A stretch of DNA of 64,000 nucleotides, taken from contig CAWUHX010000219.1 in NCBI GenBank assembly GCA_963922205.1, positions 186,001 through 250,000 of the forward strand, written 5' to 3'. The DNA is from Romanomermis culicivorax. Its lineage: Eukaryota > Nematoda > Enoplea > Mermithida > Mermithidae. Of the stretch, positions 46,714-55,515 are shown in pieces. Position 1 is the first letter of the stretch, and every line of letters starts with the position of its first letter. The notes beneath the pieces were generated by a model. It searched no databases. It was not told where the DNA came from and saw only the letters and a list, made by a program, of their open reading frames with translations. The translations under genes were made by a program, and so were the position numbers.

Positions 46714-49185
46714 TGCTGCAGCAACGTCTGCAAGACAGTGACTAACCTCTTCATCGAGGAGGGACAAGTCGCTTCGTGGGACGGCACTACGGCCCTAAGC
46801 ACCTTAGGCGATGTAGGTGGATGCAGTCCCACTGCAGGTCAGTGCACTACTTTAGACGGGGTCATTGTCTGGCCTGCACAAAACTTCACGGCGCGGTGTC
46901 ATTATCACCCCAAGGGAAATTACACTGCGTCCATGTCAGGGAACCACGTCATCATCGATGATCTACAGGTTGCCCTCAAGATCCCGGGAAACTCCCGCGT
47001 CTTCCAACTGTGCCCAGAACTACGTTCCACCACAGTCCGGACGGATCAGGGTCTTCTCCTTCGCATCCACGGGAGATACAATTTGACCCACAACTTGTTC
47101 AGAGTGGCAACGGACAGCCCTCCCGATTCTGTCAATGCCAAACTGAACTATCTGGCTCAGCAGATCAAGGAGTCGGAAATTAACGGTTTCCGGTTCACGT
47201 GGCTTGAGCTCTGCTCTCACGCTCAACGCTATCTTGATCTGACTTGGCAGTTGCTTTGCTTCGACCCTACCCTGGGTGCCCAGGCATTCCTCCAAAGGAA
47301 TGACCTGATGGCGGAATTCACAGGCGATGCGCTGACAATATGGCCGTGTCAGAAGGTCAACGCCACCTACGTTTACCACTCGTACCGGGTGGGGAACGTT
47401 TGCTACAAGTACTTACCTGTACAGGTTGGCGGCACCATCTACTTCGCCACCCCCGGTGGTCCGGATCTCATTAAATCTAGCCCAATTGTGCCATGTCATC
47501 ACCACTTTACAGGGATTTTCCGAAATCGCTCGGGCTGGTTTACTGAGTCTGGCGCGGTCCATGTGAGCCACATCCCACTGGAACTCTTCTGGAAGCAGCG
47601 CTTCAACATCACTCACTTTGAGGCACCGGCGCTCTTCCATGACCAGTTGGCGATGACCCCTTCAAACTTTGCCTTCTTTAAACAGTACGTTTACAAGACT
47701 GAGCAAATTGAAGCGGTACTTAACCGGCTGGTAAACTTTACCGCTGGCCTATCCCTGCAACCCGACGCCATTTACCAGGCCTTTGCAGGGGTAGGAACCG
47801 ACATCAAGGCCTCTGTGGAAGGTGTCGGTTTGGCAGCAAACCATGTTATTACGGGTCAACAACACACCCTCGCCCAGGGCTTGCATGCTGTCCTGAGCGG
47901 GCCGGTCCAGTTGATCTTTAACATCCTAATTACCCTGACAGTGCTGATCGGTGCCGGATACCTTGCCTATCTTGGTGTATCCTATTATCTCAGCTACCGT
48001 CTGCGGAGCAAACAGGTCAGGTTTGTTAGTCGTTTCTCCCCGTTGGGTCTTTACCGCAAAGTCCAACGCTGGATCGGTTTTCACTACGTGCAAAACGATG
48101 TGCCCTCCCAGCTTGACCGAATCACACCGTGTTTCGTCGTGCTGCTGGATACCAAGGAAACTCCTGCTTTCCTTGACACGGGTTGCCCACGCACTATCAT
48201 TAGCCAACGTCTTCATAAGGCCTTGGCTAAAGAAAGTCCGAAGGCGGTCATGGCGTTCCAGCAACATCACGACTTTAACCCATTGATGAGCATCAATGGT
48301 AAAGCCGTTCATACCATCCTTTCGGGACCATATGAAATCATGTTGCCCGGAAACCGCCAGCCGAACACACGGATCGATATACATCTCCATGTGTGCAAGA
48401 CTACGTCTCCCTTCTGGGCACCTGTTGACCTCATACTCGGACTGGACTTCTTAGAACAGTTCAAGAACATTATGTTTGACTACCAACGTAATGTTTGTCG
48501 GCTGGACGCGGTAGAATTACCCCTCCTGCTGACCACGCCGGAGATTGACCAGATCGACTCCTGGTGGGAGAACACCCGTGCTCTCTCGCGAAACTCACAC
48601 AGGTCGGGATCACGATCGCGGTCCAGGGCTTCGTCCATCTCTCGGCCACACTCACGGGCCTCCTCAGTTGCCTCATCACGTGGGTCAACTAGGGGATCCC
48701 GGGCCTCTTCTAGACGGGCAAGTCGTCATCTGTCGACCTTGCACGGGTCAGGGTGCCCTCGACCTCCGCCTGGAACTTCTCCAGTTACGCTAGAGAAGGG
48801 CCGATACCGTGAGCCAAGTGATTCAGATGCTCCGGCATCACCCGTGCCAAACGCGCCTCCGCTATCGGACACCGAGATTGAATCACTAGGAGCTACTCAG
48901 AGCCCGAAGGATCACTCAGACCACGTACTAACGGTGCAGGATGAATCCACCCTTCTGAATGACCCGGAACCCTATTCGGACACCCCATATCAAAGTTCTC
49001 CTCAACAACTGGGTAGAAGCGAAGGCACTGGTCGACACAGGAGCCGTTTTCTCACTCCTGGACCACAAGTTAGCGGCCCAGCTGCCCAACTTGCCACTAT
49101 CACCAACCAGGGCACGCCCTATCGCAGCCAATGGGTCCCCGATCCCACTGCTAGGAGCAGCCTACATCACAGTTACAGTGGCTGA
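46714..49185 (+). CDS. Membrane glycoprotein-like ectodomain and anchor fused to a retropepsin and an Arg/Ser-rich tail
   Basis: Continuous frame after the TGA at 46,711. The ectodomain (to about 47,910) is Cys-rich and has several N-x-S/T sites. A helical stem region rich in N-x-T and Ala/Gly leads to a membrane anchor (LITLTVLIGAGYLAYLGV, about 47,925-47,980) and a basic stop-transfer RLRSK. The cytosolic part holds a retropepsin: FLDTGC at about 48,169-48,186 and LILGLDFLEQF at about 48,430. It is followed by an Arg/Ser repeat region (about 48,577-48,735). I cannot assign the ectodomain to a viral glycoprotein class by eye. Rhabdo/chuvirus-like and retroviral-type origins are both possible. 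A protease on an envelope tail is highly unusual. Confidence 0.75.
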   Translation, partial: CCSNVCKTVTNLFIEEGQVASWDGTTALSTLGDVGGCSPTAGQCTTLDGVIVWPAQNFTARCHYHPKGNYTASMSGNHVIIDDLQVALKIPGNSRVFQLCPELRSTTVRTDQGLLLRIHGRYNLTHNLFRVATDSPPDSVNAKLNYLAQQIKESEINGFRFTWLELCSHAQRYLDLTWQLLCFDPTLGAQAFLQRNDLMAEFTGDALTIWPCQKVNATYVYHSYRVGNVCYKYLPVQVGGTIYFATPGGPDLIKSSPIVPCHHHFTGIFRNRSGWFTESGAVHVSHIPLELFWKQRFNITHFEAPALFHDQLAMTPSNFAFFKQYVYKTEQIEAVLNRLVNFTAGLSLQPDAIYQAFAGVGTDIKASVEGVGLAANHVITGQQHTLAQGLHAVLSGPVQLIFNILITLTVLIGAGYLAYLGVSYYLSYRLRSKQVRFVSRFSPLGLYRKVQRWIGFHYVQNDVPSQLDRITPCFVVLLDTKETPAFLDTGCPRTIISQRLHKALAKESPKAVMAFQQHHDFNPLMSINGKAVHTILSGPYEIMLPGNRQPNTRIDIHLHVCKTTSPFWAPVDLILGLDFLEQFKNIMFDYQRNVCRLDAVELPLLLTTPEIDQIDSWWENTRALSRNSHRSGSRSRSRASSISRPHSRASSVASSRGSTRGSRASSRRASRHLSTLHGSGCPRPPPGTSPVTLEKGRYREPSDSDAPASPVPNAPPLSDTEIESLGATQSPKDHSDHVLTVQDESTLLNDPEPYSDTPYQSSPQQLGRSEGTGRHRSRFLTPGPQVSGPAAQLATITNQGTPYRSQWVPDPTARSSLHHSYSG

Positions 49186-49555
49186 TGTCTCTGAACGGAT
49201 TCAGGTCCAAATACAGGAGAACTGTTCAGCTGAACTGGTCCTTGGAACCAACTTCCTCGGCCGGTTCAATTGTGTCAGTTTGAACTGGGAGAAATCCTTC
49301 CTCCAGTTCAAAGAAAGTAGGATCCCCTGTGACGGTCTCATCCACAGCCCACCTTCTGCCCGCGGCGCTTTGCCCCTGAAGGACTTGGTGATTCTAGAGC
49401 CTCGCTCCCTGACACGATTCACTGTCCCTGTCCCACCAATCTATACGAACGTGCCTGAGGTGGCCTTCTTTCCGAAGCACCTCACCGGATCTCAAAGACA
49501 CGTATATTTTGCTGGAAGCGTGAGTAGCATGACCAATGGTCACATACCACTTTAG
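48959..49555 (+). CDS. Second retropepsin (aspartic protease) of the element
   Basis: The frame is +1 relative to the glycoprotein ORF, overlapping its end by 227 nt. The ATG at 48,959 directly follows a TGA in the same frame (TGAATG). The catalytic motif is ALVDTGAVFSLLD (DTG at about 49,034-49,042). The C-terminal landmark is ELVLGTNFLGRF (about 49,234-49,270), so the domain is full length at roughly 110 residues. The frame ends at a TAG (49,553-49,555) and continues open into pol, so it is normally the N-terminal part of Pol. It processes Gag-Pol. It is distinct in sequence from the first protease at 48.1-48.5 kb. Confidence 0.8.
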   Translation: MTRNPIRTPHIKVLLNNWVEAKALVDTGAVFSLLDHKLAAQLPNLPLSPTRARPIAANGSPIPLLGAAYITVTVADVSERIQVQIQENCSAELVLGTNFLGRFNCVSLNWEKSFLQFKESRIPCDGLIHSPPSARGALPLKDLVILEPRSLTRFTVPVPPIYTNVPEVAFFPKHLTGSQRHVYFAGSVSSMTNGHIPL

Positions 49556-51991
49556 GTAGTCAACCCGAGTACTCATTCCGTGGTTCTCTACCCGCACACG
49601 ACCATCGGTCATGTGCAGATGCATAGTGAGCCCTCACGGGAATCACCGGTCGACTCAGACACCGTCCTCGATCGTCAGTGGGTCGAGGCCAATGCTGTAA
49701 TCTCACCGGACATCTCCCCTCGGGACCGGGCAGCCTTACTCGATCTGCTGGTTGCATACACCGACCTTTATGCTCTTGATGAAAAGGACACAGGTTCCAC
49801 TGATCTCGTCCAGCACGAAATCAGCACGGGCGATGCCCGCCCAGTCCGCCGTTTCCCTTACTGGTCCTCACCTAAGGAGAAGGATCTCATCATGCAAGAG
49901 GTCAAGGCGCTCCAGGAGAAAGGTATTATTCGGCCGAGCACGTCTCCGTGGGCTACTAATACTGTCCTGGTGCGCAAGAAAAACGGTTCTCACCGTATGT
50001 GTGTTGACTTTCGTGGTCTTAACGAGGTCCCGAAAAAGGATGTCTACCCTCTCCCGCGGATAGATGACATTCTCGACACACTCAAGGGTATGAAGTATTT
50101 CACTACCCTTGACCAGGCTAACGCTTATTGGTCAATCCCGATTGCCGAGGCGGATAAAGAAAAGACGGCTTTTAATACGCCTATTGGACTTTACGAATTC
50201 AATTATTTGCCTTTCGGTTTATGCAACGCGCCAGGGACATTTCAACGCCTTATGGACCTCCTCCTTACTGGAATCCAATGGCGCACGGTTCTGACTTATC
50301 TCGACGACATTTTGGTGTTCGGGAACTCTCACACCCAAATGCTTGAGCGCCTGGCAGATGTGTTCGCCCGTCTTCACCGGGGTGGAATGAAGCTCAGACT
50401 GAGCAAGTGCAAATTCTCACACTCAGAGGTAGAATACCTAGGCTATCGCATCTCACAGAGCGGCCTAGAACCTGACCAAGCCAAGCTGGCCGCCGTCCAA
50501 AACCTACCCATTCCACAAAACGCCAAAGACATCAAGTCCTTCCTAGGCCTCGTGTCTTACTACAGGCGTTTCATCCCTGGTTGTGCCCGGCTCAGCGAGC
50601 CACTCACCAAGCTCTTACGGAAGGAAACTACTTTCCAGTGGTCAAAACCTCAGCAGGAGGCGTTCGATGAACTCCGCCGCCTGCTGACCAACCCTCCTAT
50701 CCTGCGCCATCCGGACTTTTCGAAATCCTTTATCCTTCAAACTGATGCGAGTATTTCGGGGATAGGAGCGGTTCTTAGCCAGTTAGACGAACATGGATAC
50801 GACCATCCTGTCGCGTACGCCAGCCGAGGGTTAACAGCGGCCGAGAAAAACTACTCCATTACAGAACTGGAGACTCTCGCTGTTGTCCATTTCGTCAAGC
50901 ACTTTCGACCATACCTCTTCCAGCACGAGGTGGTCGTTCAGACTGACCATACCGCGGTCAAAGCAGTGTTGGAGAAGCCTAACCCCTCTGCTCGGATCGC
51001 CCGGTGGGGACTCGCGCTCGCCGAATTCAAACTGACAATTCGGCCGCGAAAAGGTCAGTCTAATGGTAATGCTGACGCATTATCATGCCTGCGGGATCCT
51101 AACTCCCTCACCGGTCAGAGTATTGATGATACTCCCCTCTACAGACCTGAGGGGCATGTTATGATGATCACCGATGGTGCGCAGCACCTGGCGAGATCAA
51201 GAACCTTGACCGATGGTGTGCAGCATCTGGCGCGTTCAAGTACTTCAGCACCGATCACTGCTGGCGCGGAGCGCCCGGTACGATCAGAGTCTTATGCCGA
51301 GATATCGGTTGGTGCGCAGCACCCCGACCTTTTCGCTGCTCAGCTGGAGGATCCGGAATTAGCCGACATCATTCGCTCCCTTAAGCCTCTGGGCGACCAG
51401 AATGATGTGCGCGGCTACCATCTGTTGGATAACGTTCTTCAGAAATGGACAGGCGAGTCCAATAAGATCGTCATACCCCGATCCATGGTTACTACCATTA
51501 TCCGGGCCCATCATGATGACATCTTAGCTGGACACTTTGGTGCTAAACGTACTGCGCGGCTCATTGCTCGCAGATACCACTGGCCGTCCCTCAGTCGGGA
51601 TGTCAAGTCCTTCTGTCAGCGGTGTGATCTTTGCCAACGGAATAAGCCCGCTCGACAGAAAACCACTGCGACCCTGAAACCTATCACCATCACGGGACCG
51701 TTTCACCGGGTAGGTGTCGACTGTATGGGACCAATGACCACTAGCGAAGCTGGCAACCGTCTCATCGTAGTCTTTATCGACTACTTTACGAAATGGGTCG
51801 AGGCCTTTGCTACTCCAGACATCACTGCACACACCATAGCCCGGCTGTTTGTAACGCAAATTGTCTGCCGGCACGGGGCACCGCAGATTCTTCAGTCAGA
51901 TCGTGGCACTGATTTCACATCAAAACTGATGACTGAGATCACTGCGATCTGCGCAACAAAGATATCCACTCTACCGCCTATCACCCGATGA
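49556..51991 (+). CDS. pol: Pol: reverse transcriptase, RNase H, integrase zinc finger and core start
   Basis: Same frame as the second protease, after one TAG; an in-frame start codon (GTG) lies at 49,580. RT shows KKDVYPLPRIDD, LPFGLCNAPGTFQ and the catalytic YLDD at about 50,297-50,308. RNase H shows FILQTDAS and ends ADALSCL. A linker with four copies of a D-G-A-Q-H-L-A-R-S-like repeat follows (about 51,165-51,330). The integrase HHCC finger lies at about 51,510-51,640 (CQRCDLC). The first two acidic core residues are in GVDCMGP and SDRGTDF. The frame runs into a TGA at 51,989 because of a frameshift near 51,970-51,980. Domain order and motifs place it in Ty3/gypsy (Metaviridae). Confidence 0.9.
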   Translation, partial: VVNPSTHSVVLYPHTTIGHVQMHSEPSRESPVDSDTVLDRQWVEANAVISPDISPRDRAALLDLLVAYTDLYALDEKDTGSTDLVQHEISTGDARPVRRFPYWSSPKEKDLIMQEVKALQEKGIIRPSTSPWATNTVLVRKKNGSHRMCVDFRGLNEVPKKDVYPLPRIDDILDTLKGMKYFTTLDQANAYWSIPIAEADKEKTAFNTPIGLYEFNYLPFGLCNAPGTFQRLMDLLLTGIQWRTVLTYLDDILVFGNSHTQMLERLADVFARLHRGGMKLRLSKCKFSHSEVEYLGYRISQSGLEPDQAKLAAVQNLPIPQNAKDIKSFLGLVSYYRRFIPGCARLSEPLTKLLRKETTFQWSKPQQEAFDELRRLLTNPPILRHPDFSKSFILQTDASISGIGAVLSQLDEHGYDHPVAYASRGLTAAEKNYSITELETLAVVHFVKHFRPYLFQHEVVVQTDHTAVKAVLEKPNPSARIARWGLALAEFKLTIRPRKGQSNGNADALSCLRDPNSLTGQSIDDTPLYRPEGHVMMITDGAQHLARSRTLTDGVQHLARSSTSAPITAGAERPVRSESYAEISVGAQHPDLFAAQLEDPELADIIRSLKPLGDQNDVRGYHLLDNVLQKWTGESNKIVIPRSMVTTIIRAHHDDILAGHFGAKRTARLIARRYHWPSLSRDVKSFCQRCDLCQRNKPARQKTTATLKPITITGPFHRVGVDCMGPMTTSEAGNRLIVVFIDYFTKWVEAFATPDITAHTIARLFVTQIVCRHGAPQILQSDRGTDFTSKLMTEITAICATKISTLPPITR

Positions 51992-52677
51992 CCAACGGCG
52001 AAGTGGAAAGAGCTAATCACATGCTAGCCACACGGCTACGTATGTATGTTCATCAAGGACATACTCATTGGGATGAACACCTACCATACGCTGTGTTTGC
52101 CGTCAATATCAGCATGAATGAGTCAACAGGGTACTCGCCCTTTGAACTCATGTACGGTCGCACACCCATGCTCCCTGTTGATGCCGCGCTCTCATTCAAC
52201 CCTCCGGCCCATATCATTAATGTTTCCTCATATGATATGGAGGTCAAACGCCATTTCACGAATGCGTTAACCTTAATCCAGAGTCGGATTGAGAAAGCAC
52301 AGGAAGCCTATGCACGGTCGTACGACCGGAAGGCACATGATGTCTCGTACAAAGTAGGGGATCAGGTGCTCAAACTGCGCACCTCCAGCAAACGTGGACT
52401 CACTCCTAAATTGCTGCCCATCTACGACGGGCCCTACCTTGTAACAAGTGTGGCATATCCCAATGTCACACTTCGTCTCGAGATGGATCAGGAAGACACT
52501 GTACATGTCAACCAGCTTCGACTTTACGTGTCCCCTGAACAACCGAGTGAAGCAGAGGATACACCTCCCACTTCACAGGCAACAGGTTCGGCACCCTTAT
52601 TGTATCCCTCAATAAGCCGGGACTTTACACCGAATCTGATTGACCCACATCTTGATGCAGAGGTCCCCGACCCGTAA
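51988..52677 (+). CDS. Integrase C-terminal part (out of frame with Pol)
   Basis: It continues the integrase in the -1 frame. It carries HPMTNGEVERAN, the third catalytic acidic residue, then the core end and a C-terminal chromatin-interaction region with KVGDQVLKL and the GPY-type YDGPYLV module. It ends at a TAA/TAACTC at 52,675. The break lies between the second and third catalytic residues, so this copy cannot make a full integrase without a frame change. A recent small indel is the simplest reason. Confidence 0.85.
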   Translation: MTNGEVERANHMLATRLRMYVHQGHTHWDEHLPYAVFAVNISMNESTGYSPFELMYGRTPMLPVDAALSFNPPAHIINVSSYDMEVKRHFTNALTLIQSRIEKAQEAYARSYDRKAHDVSYKVGDQVLKLRTSSKRGLTPKLLPIYDGPYLVTSVAYPNVTLRLEMDQEDTVHVNQLRLYVSPEQPSEAEDTPPTSQATGSAPLLYPSISRDFTPNLIDPHLDAEVPDP

Positions 52678-53195
52678 CTCAAGATACATTCTCTTCATTG
52701 TCCCCGCTTACGGACGAGGACGTCCTTTTTCGAAGGACCGCCGTGCCCCTCACGAAGTATCCACTCTTGTCCATGCTGGACCTTAGCGGATAGAAGAGAG
52801 CGTTCAGCAACCTAAGCGTCACGCCTTAGGCGCATCCTCACGCGATAGCCTACACCTCACTGGGTGCATCCCCTGCGATAGCCCAACAATCTGTACCTCA
52901 CTGGGCGCATCCTCTGCGATAGCCTACATCTTGCCCTGAAAATTTTTCTTTTCTGTGTTCTAGACTGTCGCACAGGATATTCAATGTCGGCAACTCCACA
53001 CATCAACAACCTCCGGTCACCATACCGCCAAACGAATTACGATCAAAGAAGGCGCCACCCGCCGACAACCCAACGGACCTATTCGACCACTTCGGCCGTC
53101 ACACCTTGGAATGACCTACGACCACGGACATGCGGTACAAAACCTCACTACTGACCACTGCAAGGACGAGGACGCCCTTTTTCGAAGGACCGCCG
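52678..53195 (+). other. 3' untranslated region of the element with tandem repeats and hairpins
   Basis: Non-coding. About three 40-bp units with GCATCC..GCGATAGCC at 52,828-52,933. A 36-bp motif with GGACGAGGACG and CGAAGGACCGCCGTG occurs twice, at 52,711-52,746 and at 53,162-53,197, and the second copy abuts the 3' LTR. Each holds a hairpin, GTCCTT-TTTCG-AAGGAC in the first. No classic purine tract is seen. CGAAGGACCGCCG just before the LTR is the only candidate plus-strand primer site. Confidence 0.6.
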
Positions 53196-54640
53196 TGTCA
53201 CGTGCCGCTCAATTCTCCAACGTCACGTGATCCTGATCATGCCGACATTTTGTTATTTTCATGTTTCGTTTATTACCCGAACATGCTTTTGTTTATTTCA
53301 TTTTTACACATGCATTTTACGTTCGTTTTTATATTTTTCCTGCATTTCTATGTTTCGTTTTGTTGTACTTTTATTTCTTTACAAACGCGGGCTACAGTAG
53401 GCCCTTTAGCTAAAAACTTATGCCAGTCGTGCTCCACGAGCACATGGCTATTTTTGGTGCGCTCACGCACCTCTTATCATCAAAAATTAGCGTCGTTTTT
53501 GTTACGCAAAACGACTAGCTAAGAAGTTTTAGCTAAAGACGTTCATATGCTTAGCATAGGCACTGCAGCCGGCCTCAGTGCTAAACGCATGTGAATGAAA
53601 AATGTCTATGTGCTCATAGGCATCTTCTGCATCGCATCTAGCTGCAGAAGTTAGCTTGAGCGCCGAGAAACTCCGCCCAAGCTGCAGCTGTAGCCAAACA
53701 TGTCCTTAAAAGGACATGTTTCTTTAGTTTTTCGCTCATTCTTGGGTTCACCAAGCTTTCGTCCGGTTATCACTTCGCGTCCGCCGCCCTTCTCAATTTG
53801 CATATTTTTATATACTCGACTGCGTCCGCCGCCTATTATTTTAAATAAATTTGCATACCCTTGCATTTCTTACTGCGTCCGCCACTCACCGCCTACAGTA
53901 CCCCGCTGCCCATCAGTGCCAGGTGTCCGACCGCCCCGGTTCGTGAATTAAACGTTGGAGTTTCGCCTCCTGCTCGCTCCCGCTCCCTCCCGCTCGCCGC
54001 CGCTCGCCGCCTAGGACGTTTGAGGATCGCATCCCCCGCTCCCAGTGCCAGAAGACCGAAAGCATCCAGGGACTTGCCGCCCGTTGCGTCGTAATCGCTT
54101 GAGAAACAGGACTAGGTGAGTCTTCTCAGGGGATTATTGCTATTTGTGGGTTATTTGTTGGGAAATCCTTCCTAAGTCGGTTTCCCAAGGTTTCCACAGA
54201 TAAGTAGGGCCTCCACCTCTCAGGTTCGGGCTAAAAGGGGCTGTCTGGTTCATAATCGGGTCCCACAAATTAGGTCATTTTACGGGTGACCCTGTCCCCA
54301 CTCTCACTGAGTAGGACTCGGGGATTGTCGCACCTAGCCTGGCAGCATTGTCCATTACCCTACAGCAAGACCCCAAGGACAACATTAAAGAACCAACTAT
54401 AGACCTCTCTATAGCCACTAATTGCCAGGTTAGGCCCCAACGCCAACCAAGAGAAGCCTGGGGAAAATGCCAGTATCCATCAGGAGTCACAGCCTATTAC
54501 TCACTGTAATAGGATCAATCTGATATGGTTCACCATCAATGTGACGTCTAAAACACGGTATTACCTGATGAGATACCCAAACCTCCCCAGCTCTCCCAAG
54601 ATAAACACGTCATACACGTGACATGGCCAAAAATGTGACA
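53196..54640 (+). repeat. 3' LTR
   Basis: 1,445 bp, TGTCACGTGCC to AATGTGACA, collinear with the 5' LTR and differing at about 20 positions. Differences cluster near 54,380-54,455. The TATA position reads TACAAA. Confidence 0.9.
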
Positions 54641-54850
54641 AATGGATGGTGCAAAAAGAGTTTAAGGGTAAGAAAAGTGCATCAAATACCGAAAAATATT
54701 TACAGAAAATTTTATTTTTCAATTTATCTCAATTTTCTAAATGATTATTTTTTTCATTGTAATAATCAAACTTAACCTTTTCAAAGTGAAGAATGTAGAA
54801 AATCATTTTTTGCCAAATTTCTCTGATAATGATGTTATTTTCGATTTGAA

Positions 54851-54991
54851 GGTTGGCTTCAAGGCATTGTTGACGATGAAAAGCTTGCTTTCTGCAAAAT
54901 ATGCTCAGCAAAATTGAAAGCACATCACAAATCTTCATTGGATCACGTTAAAACCCCAAAACACATTGAGCAGTGTAAAAATGTAATGTAA
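54851..54991 (+). pseudogene. BED/hAT-type zinc-finger fragment
   Basis: The frame reads GWLQGIVDDEKLAFCKICSA and then a Lys/His-rich part with H-x4-H spacing, ending in a TAA. The C-x2-C plus H-x4-H pattern after W-L and the D-D-E-K-L-A-F-C context are typical of the N-terminal finger of hAT-family and related transposases. An AG at its 5' side could be a splice acceptor. It is 210 bp downstream of the 3' LTR, with no catalytic domain nearby. It could instead be an exon of a domesticated gene. Confidence 0.5.
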
Positions 54992-55515
54992 AAATTCATG
55001 ATTTTAAAGTTTGAAAATGATAATGATGATATTGTGTGTGCTAATGAAGTCGATGAAGTTTTGGATGAAATTTGAATAAAAATTTTGAAGAATGTGTTGT
55101 TTTATACAATTATGCTAAATTGAGCATTGTTCCATACATATACGTTTTGAAAATTTTGGGGTTTTTTGGGGGGATTTTGAAGGCAAAGTTGGTAACACTG
55201 CACGTTGGTTTTCCATTAAAAAAATTCGATTATCGAGATAAAAGTCAAAAATGCTTGTAATTAACCCATAATGCATTACTTTTGGAAAGTAATCAATATT
55301 TTCAACGTCTTCCGCTGTTCTATGACCATTATTTACCTTCTCAAACAAAAAAATGTTAAGAAAACGATTGATTGCATCAATTCTAGCAACTTAAACATAC
55401 AACACGCTTTATTCTCCCCGAAAAATAAAAACTTTTTTTTCAAGTGTCATAATCACAAATTTTTCAATAAATAAAATTTTGTAAAGAAAACTACTAAATA
55501 ACGGCCGAAATTGAA
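54992..55515. other. Non-coding spacer downstream of DDRGK1
   Basis: AT-rich with no supportable gene. It should contain the DDRGK1 3' untranslated region on the minus strand. An AATAAA-like ATTTATT (plus) is at about 55,466-55,472. Confidence 0.4.

Larger units (their letters stand above)
41812..54640 (+). mobile_element. Ty3/gypsy-type LTR retroelement with glycoprotein-like gene between gag and pol
   Basis: The element is 12.83 kb with TG...CA LTRs of 1,444 and 1,445 bp that differ at about 20 sites by eye (about 1.4 percent), so it is fairly young. Internal order: primer site, gag, glycoprotein-like ORF fused to a retropepsin, second retropepsin, RT, RNase H, integrase with GPY-type end, repeat-rich 3' region. 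The GC content is clearly higher than in the surrounding DNA. No target-site duplication is visible (TGACT before, AATGG after), and the left side abuts the old LTR. Two in-frame stops and one frameshift mean this copy is probably inactive as it stands. Confidence 0.9.
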
